Origin: Mucilaginibacter mali
GTDB lineage: Bacteria; Bacteroidota; Bacteroidia; Sphingobacteriales; Sphingobacteriaceae
Assembly: GCF_013283875.1 (NCBI RefSeq)
Contig: NZ_CP054139.1
Location: 682,001-746,000, forward strand
Direction: 5' to 3'
Length of the DNA stretch: 64,000 bases
Position numbers and translations under genes: made by a program. The notes under the pieces are model-generated. The model was not told where the DNA came from and ran no database searches. It saw only the letters and a list, made by a program, of their open reading frames with translations. Of the stretch, positions 19,593 through 27,786 are shown piece after piece. Position 1 is the first letter of the stretch. Every line of letters begins with the position of its first letter.

Positions 19593-21389
19593 ATGATGAA
19601 AAAGTTTTATTTAATAGGTTTAGCTATCGTTGCGGTAACCATAGTTTCATGCCGCAAGGGTAGCTTCCTCGATAACAAATCGACCGCCAGTTTAAACAAA
19701 TCCATAACCTTTGCCGATAGCGCCAATACCATGGATTTTTTGGCCGGTTTGTATATCGATATCGCTTACAGTTTCCCTTCAAGACCAACAGCCACGGCCA
19801 CTATCGCCAATAACCTGGCCGATTTTTCGGACATGTGCGATGAAGGCACAGGCCGTTACCCGGCAGCGGGTAATTTTGATAAAGTGGTAACCCAGGGTAC
19901 ATTCGCCAGTATTTTCGCGGGTACGCTTACCCAGCATTATTCAGATTTTTATGCCGATATCCGCAACATTAATATCTTTTTGCAGAATGTGGATTCATCG
20001 CCACTGTCGGCTGCTAAAAAGACCCGCGTAAAAGGCGAAGCCCGCTTCCTGCGCGCGCTGTACTACTCGTACCTGATGCGTTACTTTGGCGGCATTCCGC
20101 TGGTGGGCGATAAGGTGTTTGATATTGCCGAACCCGGTACGGTTATCCGTGGTACTTATGATGAATGCGTAAAATACCTGGTTGGCGAACTTGATGCCAT
20201 TTCACCAAATATGCCTTTAAGTTATACCGGGCTTGATTATGGCCGTATTACTAAAGGCGCTTGTTTAGCCCTGAAATCGAGGATCTTATTGTACGCGGCT
20301 AGTCCGCTTTATAACGGTGGCAGTACCGCCAGTGGCACCGCATTGATTGCCACTACGGCCTATCCAAGCGCCGATCCTAACCGCTGGGAAACCGCGCGCC
20401 TGGCTGCTAAAGCGGTGATGGATTTGGGCGTATACTCGTTAAATACCAATAACACCACCGCCTGGGGAGGTAACTCAGCCGGATTGGGCTATGGCTTTTA
20501 TAAGCTGTTCATCACCCGCGAGAATGCCGAATTTATTTTGCCACGCCCACAAGTAACCGGTAAAGCGGTCGAGGCTTATTTCAACCCTAAATCGCGCGGC
20601 GGTGCCGACTTTTACTATTACCCAACGCAGGAACTGGTTGATAAATTTCCGACCATTAAAGGTTTACCCATCACCAGTGATGTTTACAACGCCACCACCA
20701 ACCCAACCGGCTATAACGCCGCTAACCCTTATGCCAACCGCGATCCGCGCATGTCGGCCACGATTGTTTACAATGGCAGCCTGATGTTCCTGAACAGCAC
20801 CAAGGCACTGGCCGAAGTAAATACCTATGTAGGTGCCGCAAACGATGGTATTGTAGCCGTATCATCAAACACGGCTACCATCACCGGTTATTATGTGCGC
20901 AAAATGTGCGATGAGAACGGTGTGGTAACCGGTGGTAATAACGTAGACCGTAGCTTACCGGTTATCCGTTATGCCGAGATCTTATTAAACTACGCCGAGG
21001 CCACAAACGAAACTGGCAACCAGGTGGAAGCCTTAAATACCCTGCGCCTGTTGCGGGTACGCGCCGGCATTACACCGGGTGCAGGTAACTTGTACGGCAT
21101 CCCGGCAACGGATACCAAGGATAATGTGCGTGCGCTGATCATGAACGAGAGGGGTATCGAACTGGCTTTCGAGGGGCACCGCTTCTTCGATATCCGCCGG
21201 TGGAAGATCGGTCCGCAGATTGATGGCATGATGACCCACGGGATGCAGATCACCAAAACGGGCAGTACTTACACCTACGCCCGTATTAACGTAACACCGC
21301 GCTATTTTAAGGATATTTACTACTACTTCCCGATACCGACGGACGACGTTACTTTTAACCCGCAATTGTTGCAAAACCCGGGTTATTAA
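19593..21389 (+). CDS. SusD/RagB-family nutrient-binding lipoprotein
   Basis: A 598-residue partner of the SusC that ends 5 bp upstream. The first two codons are both ATG (19593 and 19596). The lipoprotein signal ends IVSC near residue 20. Family hallmarks are GEARFLRALYYSYLMRYFGGIPLV, CLALKSRILLYAASPLYNGG, IRYAEILLNYAEATNE, ERGIELAFEGHRFFDIRRW and a C-terminal LLQNPGY. No glycosidase or transporter follows; a stem-loop at 21420 ends the run. Confidence 0.94.
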   Translation: MMKKFYLIGLAIVAVTIVSCRKGSFLDNKSTASLNKSITFADSANTMDFLAGLYIDIAYSFPSRPTATATIANNLADFSDMCDEGTGRYPAAGNFDKVVTQGTFASIFAGTLTQHYSDFYADIRNINIFLQNVDSSPLSAAKKTRVKGEARFLRALYYSYLMRYFGGIPLVGDKVFDIAEPGTVIRGTYDECVKYLVGELDAISPNMPLSYTGLDYGRITKGACLALKSRILLYAASPLYNGGSTASGTALIATTAYPSADPNRWETARLAAKAVMDLGVYSLNTNNTTAWGGNSAGLGYGFYKLFITRENAEFILPRPQVTGKAVEAYFNPKSRGGADFYYYPTQELVDKFPTIKGLPITSDVYNATTNPTGYNAANPYANRDPRMSATIVYNGSLMFLNSTKALAEVNTYVGAANDGIVAVSSNTATITGYYVRKMCDENGVVTGGNNVDRSLPVIRYAEILLNYAEATNETGNQVEALNTLRLLRVRAGITPGAGNLYGIPATDTKDNVRALIMNERGIELAFEGHRFFDIRRWKIGPQIDGMMTHGMQITKTGSTYTYARINVTPRYFKDIYYYFPIPTDDVTFNPQLLQNPGY

Positions 21390-21419
21390 TATAAATGTGT
21401 GTTTTTTGGATTGATAAAT

Positions 21420-21443
21420 TGCCTGTGCTGAAAAGCGCAGGCA
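21420..21443 (+). terminator. Stem-loop after the SusC/D cluster
   Basis: TGCCTGTGCT and AGCGCAGGCA form a 10-bp stem with one G-T pair and a GAAA tetraloop, 30 bp after the SusD stop. The following tract is only moderately T-rich (TTTATGTTTTG), so termination may be partial. Confidence 0.6.
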
Positions 21444-21625
21444 TTTATGTTTTGTGCTAATGTAATTCGGGGTAGATAGTATAGCGACTTTGTTTGATTG
21501 GTAAGTATATTATCCATCGATATAAAAAGATAAGATTTTGATAAAAGTATATTAATAATGTATTGCAAACGTACGCTATATTTATCATCATAAAATAATC
21601 CATCTATAATTACTCATAAACGCAA

Positions 21626-22558
21626 TTGCAGGCATTAGATAACATAACGATAACAGATCCGCCAGCCGAACATACTCAACGAAAAAGTGAGGGCTTTAAC
21701 GGTCAGCGGGCTATTGTGCTTCCCGATAAGGTGATAAAAGCTTATCGTAAATCGGCCATTATCAGCAATGTGTTTATTACCGATATCGGCTTTTATCCAA
21801 AAGCTAAGTTTCATTACTTCGAGCGCAACACCGGTTCACCGGCCTACATTCTTATTTATTGTGTGGACGGAAAAGGGTGGCTGAACATAAACGGTAAGGA
21901 AATGATAGTTGAGCGTGGCCAGTACATTATCATCCCCGCCAATACCCCACACAAATATGGCTCGGACGAGAAGCATCCCTGGTCTATCTACTGGTTGCAC
22001 TTCAAAGGCAGCCAGGCCGGAGCATTAGCCGATTTGTTGAGTTTGGGGAATACCAGCTTTTGCCGCGGCATTACTTATTCGGAAGATCGGATAAAGCTGT
22101 TTGATAACATATACCGTATTTTAGAAAAAGGTTACAGCGATGCCAATCTGCAATATATCAATATGTGCCTGTGGCACTTCCTTTCGTCGTTCAGCTACCC
22201 AGATCAGTTTGATGCCGGTGAGAACAACCGCGGCGAGGACGCTATCGACCGCTCCATCGCCTATATGCGCGATAACCTGCACCACGTGCTCACATTGAAG
22301 CAATTGGCTGGGCAGGCGCTCGTTTCGCCGTCACATTATTCGGCCCTGTTTAAAAAGAAGACCGGCTACCCGCCGCTCGAATATTTTAACCATATCAAAA
22401 TCCAGAAGGCTTGCCAGTACCTGGAGTTTACCGATAGCAGCATTAAAGAGGTAAGCCATAAAATGGGCATCAGCGATCCGTATTACTTTTCGCGCTTGTT
22501 TAGTAATGTGATGGGGGTGTCGCCTACAGCGTTTAGGAATAGGAAGAGGGAGGTGTAG
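21626..22558 (+). CDS. AraC-family transcriptional regulator (TTG start)
   Basis: A 310-residue DNA-binding regulator. The N-terminal part is an AraC-type cupin sensor (GWLNINGKEMIVERGQYIII, ANTPHKYGSDEKHPWSIYWL). The C-terminal 100 residues carry two helix-turn-helix units (LTLKQLAGQALVSPSHYSALF and IKEVSHKMGISDPYYFSRLF) with GVSPTAFRNRKRE at the end. No ATG exists before residue 95 or so, and an in-frame TAA lies 9 nt upstream, so TTG at 21626 is the best start. It follows the SusC/D cluster and is a plausible controller responding to its sugar ligand; that link is inferred from position only. Confidence 0.9.
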   Translation: MQALDNITITDPPAEHTQRKSEGFNGQRAIVLPDKVIKAYRKSAIISNVFITDIGFYPKAKFHYFERNTGSPAYILIYCVDGKGWLNINGKEMIVERGQYIIIPANTPHKYGSDEKHPWSIYWLHFKGSQAGALADLLSLGNTSFCRGITYSEDRIKLFDNIYRILEKGYSDANLQYINMCLWHFLSSFSYPDQFDAGENNRGEDAIDRSIAYMRDNLHHVLTLKQLAGQALVSPSHYSALFKKKTGYPPLEYFNHIKIQKACQYLEFTDSSIKEVSHKMGISDPYYFSRLFSNVMGVSPTAFRNRKREV

Positions 22559-22559
22559 A

Positions 22560-22636
22560 AATGTGCAGATGTGCGTATGTGCAAATATGCAGATGAAAAA
22601 TCGGTGAAATCGAAAACTAATCGGTGAAATCAAATG
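22560..22636. repeat. GTGCAGATG / AATCGGTGAAATC repeat, copy 1
   Basis: Degenerate units like GTGCAGATGTGC and GTGCAAATATGCAGATG are followed by two direct copies of AATCGGTGAAATC. The same order occurs inverted at 52674-52753. The remaining 230 bp up to the next gene hold no other recognised feature. Confidence 0.6.
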
Positions 22637-22869
22637 GGAATTGCTACAACGCCCGCCATCTCATATACCAAACCCCACAATATGTAGATGAAACCCCCGA
22701 AACCTGCTTTATCGCAACTTTTTAGCTGTTATAGCCAATTATAGCCTACATGTATACTTATCCCCGTAACTGGTATACTATCAAAAATCGGTATCGGATT
22801 AATGTGTTGCTTTGGACATTGAAACAAAACAACAAACACACATTAACACACTCTTAAACAAAAAATATT

Positions 22870-23256
22870 ATGAAAACCACTATCAAAACCGCTATCATTT
22901 TTTCAGCATTCGCATTATTATCAACCGGCGCTTTTGCCGCTAACAACATGAAAACCGATACCACCGCCAACGATGTATCGGCCACAGTAAGCTATTACGA
23001 TGATACCTTTGGCATCGACGTAAACATTGACAAAGCTACCGAAGGCGATAAGGTGGTAACCATATACGATGCCGCCGGCGAAGTGATATTAACCGACAAA
23101 TTTGAAGCCGAAAGCGCCAGCATCAAGAAAAGCTATCTAATGACCGGCATTGCTGAGGGCAGCTATACCATCGAAGTAAAAACCGGCACTGAAGTAGTAA
23201 AACACAGCATACAACTGAGCGCTGAAGAAGACGATGCCACGTCGTTCGCGTTCTGA
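22870..23256 (+). CDS. Small secreted protein of unknown function
   Basis: A 128-residue protein with a clear signal peptide (cleavage near GAFAAN, residue 24). The mature part is acidic, beta-rich and of the kind predicted to form one Ig-like sandwich (VVTIYDAAGEVILTDKFEAE, then GIAEGSYTIEVKTG). It resembles the small secreted beta-sandwich proteins with a GxYxI(E/K)V strand common in Bacteroidota; no enzyme motif is seen. It stands alone and has its own terminator at 23297. Confidence 0.75.
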   Translation: MKTTIKTAIIFSAFALLSTGAFAANNMKTDTTANDVSATVSYYDDTFGIDVNIDKATEGDKVVTIYDAAGEVILTDKFEAESASIKKSYLMTGIAEGSYTIEVKTGTEVVKHSIQLSAEEDDATSFAF

Positions 23257-23296
23257 AAATATAGACCCCTTTTAATTTCTCTCTCAATTTGGGTTG

Positions 23297-23324
23297 GCCC
23301 TGCCTGTTAAGGCGGGGCTTTTTT
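23297..23324 (+). terminator. Rho-independent terminator
   Basis: GCCCTGCC and GGCGGGGC pair around TGTTAA and are followed by six T residues, 41 bp after the stop codon of the small secreted protein. Confidence 0.8.
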
Positions 23325-23424
23325 GATTAATAGGATAGTACTTCCAGATTACTTTTTTTCATGACCTTGTAAGGCAACCGGTTTTAAAAGTGTTTCGTTA
23401 GGCTATTGTAATTATAAACTATAA

Positions 23425-23838
23425 ATGAAAAAGACACTTACAATTTTAGCCGCTATTACCGCTATCTGCCTTGCCATCTCCTGTAAAAAAGGTAAGCCGC
23501 AGCAACCCGTCCCCTCGCCTACAAAAACAGTTAGGTTTGTTTTGTATACCAACGCAGATTTTTCGACCGATAATGATACCGTAAGCTTTAAGCTGGTGAT
23601 ACGTAATAATGCCGGCACTATACAATCGCGCACGATATTTGATTCGACACTGGCCACCAGGCGGTTTAAAGATCTGCCAGGCCCCTTGCATAAATTGGTT
23701 TTCGAGAAGACTGTACCGGATGATGGATCCATCCTGCAGGCGGGCTTTATTTATAGCGCCTGGTTTGGGGTGGGATCACGCTTTGATACGGTTGGGGTGA
23801 ATGAGAAGTTAAAGGTGTTTGAGTATCCGTTTCAGTAG
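23425..23838 (+). CDS. Small lipoprotein of unknown function
   Basis: A 137-residue protein with a lipoprotein signal (LAISC, Cys near residue 20, then KKGK). The rest is beta-rich (TVRFVLYTNADFSTDNDTVS, FKLVIRNNAG), with no known catalytic motif. It is not obviously linked to either neighbour. Confidence 0.7.
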   Translation: MKKTLTILAAITAICLAISCKKGKPQQPVPSPTKTVRFVLYTNADFSTDNDTVSFKLVIRNNAGTIQSRTIFDSTLATRRFKDLPGPLHKLVFEKTVPDDGSILQAGFIYSAWFGVGSRFDTVGVNEKLKVFEYPFQ

Positions 23839-24263
23839 GAAATAACTCATAATATGGTAGCCGGAACCTGTTTGCATTATTCCGATAGTGAGTAGATGCA
23901 AAATGGATCTGCTAATGGATAGCGCCAGATAATTATTTGGCGCTACAGTATATTTTGCCCTGTTAACGTAGGGGGCGCTTCGTGCAGCGATGATATATAT
24001 TACTATGTTTTTCTACCCACCGGAGCTGATTCGCTATCGCTCAGGATGACGACGGGGTATTAAATTTCACACCCCCATTAAACCACAAATCATTTCTCAC
24101 ATCTAATCCATCAATTGCAGGCAAGGATGATTTAACGCGCCCCCGGTTCATTGCTAAGTAAAAAATTATTGTTGCGCACATTTTTTTACCTGCTTGCAAC
24201 GTTTAGGTGTTTTATATCGTCTAAGCGTTACGTAATTTTACTTATTACAATATCACAATAACC
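23839..24263. other. Intergenic region with a stem-loop and a repeat fragment
   Basis: These 425 bp contain a stem-loop at 23920-23945 (TAGCGCCA/TGGCGCTA) and, near 24022-24052, a fragment of the TTCGCTATCGCTCA...ATGACG repeat family. A TAATTTTA box at 24233-24240 could be the -7 element of the next gene, without a clear -33. No gene is supported. Confidence 0.4.
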
Positions 24264-24689
24264 ATGAAAGCAAAATTCATCATTATAGCAACCTTTGTTT
24301 TAGGTGCTCTTTACAGCGGAGCTACACTGGCCCAGCAAAGGGTTTTAGCGGCTGACCAAAACCCGCGCTATATGGAAAGCCAGGCTAAGTACGCCCGCGT
24401 GGCCGACAGCCTGACCACTACCCAGGGCACTACCATACAAGATACTTACAAAGCTTATGATTGGTATGAAGCCCGCCAGGAGCGCCGCCAGCAAAACCGC
24501 GAATGGGCGCACCAGGAGCGCATGAACGGCTATTACGATTACTCGCCATCGTGGGGCATATATGGCGGTAGCTATTACAGTCCGTTTTATAATAATTATA
24601 ACTATGGCCGCGGTTGGGGCCGCGGTGCTTACCGTGGCGGCTGGGGTGGCCGGAGCCATATCGGTATCGGCTTTGGCTGGTATAATTAA
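24264..24689 (+). CDS. Secreted Gly/Tyr-rich protein of unknown function
   Basis: A 141-residue exported protein. Signal peptide 1-24 (GATLAQQ). The middle is charged and probably helical (WYEARQERRQQNREWAHQE), and the last 55 residues are a low-complexity Gly/Tyr/Arg stretch (SYYSPFYNNYNYGRGWGRG). Such tails suggest a flexible or aggregating surface protein. It lies 48 bp before the LpoB-like gene, with which it may be co-expressed. Confidence 0.7.
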   Translation: MKAKFIIIATFVLGALYSGATLAQQRVLAADQNPRYMESQAKYARVADSLTTTQGTTIQDTYKAYDWYEARQERRQQNREWAHQERMNGYYDYSPSWGIYGGSYYSPFYNNYNYGRGWGRGAYRGGWGGRSHIGIGFGWYN

Positions 24690-24737
24690 CATGCATTTTT
24701 TTTCGATCTGTCTATATCATAATTAATCTTCCCAAAA

Positions 24738-25331
24738 ATGAAATTTCGTAGTATTTTATCTATTGCTGCCATCGCGGCATCAGGCATTTTTATAACTTCC
24801 TGCTCAAGGCAGGTAACGCGGGTTAGTCCCGATCAAACCATCGACGTAAGCGGTAACTGGAACAACAGTGATGCCCGCATGGCCGCCGACGAACTGACCG
24901 GAAAAATTTTAAGCGGTGCATGGATAGATACACACCGGAGCGGCCATCAGGGCAAAAGCCCGGTAGTGATCGTTGGTTTTGTACAGAACAAAAGCCACGA
25001 GCATATTGATGCCGAGACGTTCCTGACCGATATTGAAAGCTCGTTCATCCAATCGCAAAAGGTACGTTTGGTGCAGGGCGGTAAAAAACGCGAAGAACTG
25101 CGTGCCGAAAAAGCCGATCAGCAAACCAACGCTTCGGTATCGAGCATGAAGAAGTTTGGGCTGGAGAACGGCGCCGATTACATCCTGCAGGGTTCTATCA
25201 ATTCCATTGTCGATTCGCACAAGCGCCAAAAGGTGGTTTACTACCAGGTAAGCCTTGAACTGACCAATATCCAAACCAACGAAGTGGTATGGATAGGTGA
25301 GAAGAAGATAGCTAAATACGTTAAGAATTAA
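24738..25331 (+). CDS. LpoB-like penicillin-binding-protein activator lipoprotein
   Basis: A 197-residue lipoprotein. The signal ends FITSC (Cys near 22). The mature part carries the family features DQTIDVSGNWNNSDARMAAD near the N-terminus and NGADYILQGSINSIV and VVYYQVSLELTNIQTNEVVW near the end. In Enterobacteria LpoB reaches through the murein to switch on PBP1b; in Bacteroidota the role of the homologs is inferred. No penicillin-binding protein is nearby. The COG3014-type protein follows, an association known from other phyla. Confidence 0.82.
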   Translation: MKFRSILSIAAIAASGIFITSCSRQVTRVSPDQTIDVSGNWNNSDARMAADELTGKILSGAWIDTHRSGHQGKSPVVIVGFVQNKSHEHIDAETFLTDIESSFIQSQKVRLVQGGKKREELRAEKADQQTNASVSSMKKFGLENGADYILQGSINSIVDSHKRQKVVYYQVSLELTNIQTNEVVWIGEKKIAKYVKN

Positions 25332-25383
25332 TTTCGTCCATATTTCGTAACCCTGAACATAGCCGATAGGGGACTGTCGGTCT

Positions 25384-25446
25384 GAGCTTGTCGAAGATTG
25401 TGCGCGGTGGGCTGCCCGCCCCATGCTTCGACAGGCTCAGCATGAC
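25384..25446. repeat. GAGCTTGTCGAAG...CTTCGACAGGCTC palindrome
   Basis: A stem-loop with arms GAGCTTGTCGAAG and CTTCGACAGGCTC and an inner GGTGGGCTGCCCGCCCC core, followed by AGCATGAC. It is a widespread type of intergenic palindrome. An open frame beginning at TTG 25388 runs through it into the next gene and should not be used as that gene's start. Confidence 0.65.
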
Positions 25447-25501
25447 ACCCGGTTCACTTCTGGCTATATTTAGGGTTATTTGCATTATCACAATGATCTA
25501 C

Positions 25502-26917
25502 ATGCGTAAGCATATCTTCAGGGCCGTGGCTTTTGTGGCGCTCTCTATTAGTTTGTGGGGCTGCGCAAGCTATAACGATGCTGTGGCGCCGTATTATAAA
25601 AACGTATCGGCGGCCAACTATCCGCAGGCCGAAAAAGAGCTGGATAAGAACAGCCTGATACAAAAGCCCCGAAACCAGCTGCTTTACTTTATGGAGAAAG
25701 GCCGCATTGCCCACCTGCGTGGCGAGTACCAGGAAAGTAATAAGTACTTTAACGATGCCGATCAGCTACTGGACAACGGCATGAAGAGCGCCGGCGACGA
25801 AGCGGTGGGCCTGCTGGTGAACTCCATGTCGCAAAAATATAAGGGCGAGGATTTTGAGAAGTTCATGATCCACTATTACAAGGCGCTTAATTATTTGTAC
25901 CTCCATCAAACCGAAGATGCCATTGTGGAAGCCCGCCGCATTACCCTGCAAGCGCAGGAGCAGGGCGATAAATTTAATAATAAGGATACGCGTTATAGTA
26001 ACGATGCTTTTTCGCTGATGCTGCAGGGCATGCTGTACGAGAGTAATAACGATGTGAACAATGCCTTTATATCGTACCGAAACGCGGCTGATATCTACCT
26101 GAAAAGCCCTGACAAAACTTATTACGGTACACCGATGCCCTTAGGCTTACAGCAGGATGTGATCCGCACGGCCCGGTTAAATGGTTTTACCGATGAGGCC
26201 GACCGCTACGAAAATACCTTCGGTATTAAATACGATGCGCCACCGGCAAGCGATGGTGGCAGTCTGATAGTTTTTTGGGAGAACGGCCGTGCACCAATTA
26301 AAGAGCAAAGCGACCTGTTCTTCACCCTGGTACGTAACAGTAACGGCGACTTCTTTTTTGATGGCGGCGGCGGGGTAATGATCCCCTTTAACTATACCGG
26401 CGACCGCAGTAAGGTGAACACCAAAGGGATAGAGAGCCTGCATGTAGCTTTCCCTAAATATGTGGCGCAGGTACCTTATTATTTGGGCGCGGATATTACG
26501 GTTAACGGCAGCACGACACCATTCATCAAGGCCGAAGATATTAACGAACTGGCCTTTAAAACCCTGCAACAGCGCATGCTGAACGAAATGGGTAAAGTGC
26601 TGGCCCGCCTGGCGGTTAAAAAGATAGCCGAATACAGTCTGCGTGAAGCGGCTAAAAAAGATAACGGCAAAACCAATAGTTTGATAGAGGGCTTGGGTTA
26701 TGGTGTGCAGCTATACAGTTTATTCTCTGAAAAAGCCGATACCCGCAACTGGCAGAGTTTGCCATCATATATATCTTACGCGCGTGTGCCGCTGCAAAAA
26801 GGCGCAAATCACATCGAAATTAAAATGCGGAGCGCCAATGGCACCAGTGAAGTAAAAACGATTGATGTGGAGGGTAAGGGAGGTTTACAGTTTTATAATT
26901 ACGCTACTTTGAGGTAG
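25502..26917 (+). CDS. COG3014-type lipoprotein with TPR-like N-terminal half
   Basis: A 471-residue lipoprotein. I set the start at ATG 25502, giving MRKHIFRAVAF and a lipobox ending LWGC; longer frames begin inside a repeat. Residues about 30-210 are helical and TPR-like (GRIAHLRGEYQESNKYFNDA, LNYLYLHQTEDAIVEARR). A beta-rich part follows (GSLIVFWENGRAPIKEQS) and a C-terminal region with SYISYARVPLQKGANHIEI. This matches the COG3014 family, often found next to lpoB. It is probably a periplasmic envelope protein; its biochemical role is unknown. Confidence 0.72.
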   Translation: MRKHIFRAVAFVALSISLWGCASYNDAVAPYYKNVSAANYPQAEKELDKNSLIQKPRNQLLYFMEKGRIAHLRGEYQESNKYFNDADQLLDNGMKSAGDEAVGLLVNSMSQKYKGEDFEKFMIHYYKALNYLYLHQTEDAIVEARRITLQAQEQGDKFNNKDTRYSNDAFSLMLQGMLYESNNDVNNAFISYRNAADIYLKSPDKTYYGTPMPLGLQQDVIRTARLNGFTDEADRYENTFGIKYDAPPASDGGSLIVFWENGRAPIKEQSDLFFTLVRNSNGDFFFDGGGGVMIPFNYTGDRSKVNTKGIESLHVAFPKYVAQVPYYLGADITVNGSTTPFIKAEDINELAFKTLQQRMLNEMGKVLARLAVKKIAEYSLREAAKKDNGKTNSLIEGLGYGVQLYSLFSEKADTRNWQSLPSYISYARVPLQKGANHIEIKMRSANGTSEVKTIDVEGKGGLQFYNYATLR

Positions 26918-27001
26918 GGGAGGTAAAGCTGCTACCTCATTGTGAGCTATAGACTTAATTTATCGGGAGATTGTTAAAGTAACAATAAGCTTACCTACTT
27001 C

Positions 27002-27097
27002 CTATTGAAAATTACATATCCACATCACGGTGCCATAAAATGCAATAAGTAAAAGAATAGCAATGGCGATCAGTTGAATATTGTCTGTCTTTTTCAC
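27002..27097 (-). CDS. 31-residue membrane peptide, tandem copy 3 (GTG start)
   Basis: A 32-codon frame (GTG to TAG) encoding a peptide that begins MKKTDNIQLIAIAIL and ends FYGTVMWICNFQ. It has the same length and layout as the two copies upstream: basic N-terminus, one hydrophobic span of about 20 residues, and the shared YGT..W..NFQ end. It is the most diverged copy and lacks the Cys at residue 20 found in the others. Its conservation of length and end against its neighbours argues that it is a real gene. Function unknown. Confidence 0.7.
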   Translation of the reverse strand: MKKTDNIQLIAIAILLLIAFYGTVMWICNFQ

Positions 27098-27175
27098 GCT
27101 GTGTACGTATTAGGGGAGTATGGGCTATAATAGTTAAAAGGCTAAGCGTGCTATAAATACTTATCGCTATTGCTT

Positions 27176-27271
27176 TTATTGGAAGTTATACATCCATAAA
27201 GCAGTGCCGTAGCATCCGGTAAGGATGATGACAGTGATGGCTATCCATTGTATCTTTTCTAACTTTTTCAT
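27176..27271 (-). CDS. 31-residue membrane peptide, tandem copy 2
   Basis: An ATG-TAA frame of 32 codons. The peptide starts MKKLEKIQWIAITVIILTGC and ends YGTALWMYNFQ. It is nearly identical to copy 1 and begins 40 bp after it. The LTGC at residues 17-20 fits a lipobox, so the product could be either a single-pass membrane peptide or a lipopeptide with a 12-residue mature part. Confidence 0.78.
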   Translation of the reverse strand: MKKLEKIQWIAITVIILTGCYGTALWMYNFQ

Positions 27272-27311
27272 GTTGGTGGTTGTTGGGCGTAAAAAATTGG
27301 TCTGTGATTGC

Positions 27312-27407
27312 TTATTGAAAATTAGAGATCCACAGCGCGGTACCGTAGCAGCCTGTGATCAGGATCACGGTGATGGCTATCCATTGTATTTTTTCTAACT
27401 TTTTCAT
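27312..27407 (-). CDS. 31-residue membrane peptide, tandem copy 1, overlapping the receiver-like gene
   Basis: An ATG-TAA frame of 32 codons; the peptide starts MKKLEKIQWIAITVILITGC and ends YGTALWISNFQ. Its ATG overlaps the TGA of the receiver-like gene in the sequence ATGA (27407-27404), a common arrangement for coupled translation. It differs from copy 2 at only a few residues (ILI for IIL, IS for MY). Together with copies 2 and 3 it forms a tandem family of tiny hydrophobic proteins; no known family is recognised. Confidence 0.8.
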   Translation of the reverse strand: MKKLEKIQWIAITVILITGCYGTALWISNFQ

Positions 27408-27760
27408 GCTGCGTTACGTGTTTGAGGTAAACGTGATAATATGTGATCTATATAGCTGGTAACATACTGGTTGTGTTGTTCGCTTGCTCCCTTTTTTCCG
27501 GCTGTTGCGGGCAATAATACTACCTGTATGCCTGGGTTAAACGCTTTAATTTGGTGCAGGGCCTCCAAAGCCATCCCGGCCGACTGTCCGTAGGTTAAGA
27601 AAATGATATCGGGGCGTTCGGTTAGTTTGTCGGTACACTGGCGGCCGTTATCAAACTTGTATACATTGTTATAGCCCGATTGCGCCAAATGGCCGAATTG
27701 ATTTTCAAGACTTGCCTTATTACTGTCAACCAGGAATATTTTTAACTTATCTGTTGTCAT
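27404..27760 (-). CDS. Receiver-like protein lacking the phospho-acceptor Asp
   Basis: A 118-residue protein with the fold pattern of a response-regulator receiver domain and no output domain. I start it at ATG 27760 (MTTDKLKIFLVDSNKAS); the longer frame to 27865 adds an unconvincing N-terminus. The first strand has D12, but the usual second acidic residue is absent (VDSN). The position after PDIIFL that is Asp in phosphorylated receivers is Thr56 (PDIIFLTYGQ). Lys89-Lys90 follow VVLLPATAG, at the place of the conserved Lys. It is therefore likely a pseudo-receiver acting by protein contact. It leads an operon with three membrane peptides, behind a sigma-54-type promoter. Confidence 0.78.
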   Translation of the reverse strand: MTTDKLKIFLVDSNKASLENQFGHLAQSGYNNVYKFDNGRQCTDKLTERPDIIFLTYGQSAGMALEALHQIKAFNPGIQVVLLPATAGKKGASEQHNQYVTSYIDHILSRLPQTRNAA

Positions 27761-27786
27761 GATTATGTTATTGTTTTGATATGACG

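Noticed and set aside
25388..25501. Upstream extension of the COG3014-type gene from a TTG
   Set aside because: The extension is encoded by an intergenic palindrome; ATG 25502 gives a proper lipoprotein signal.
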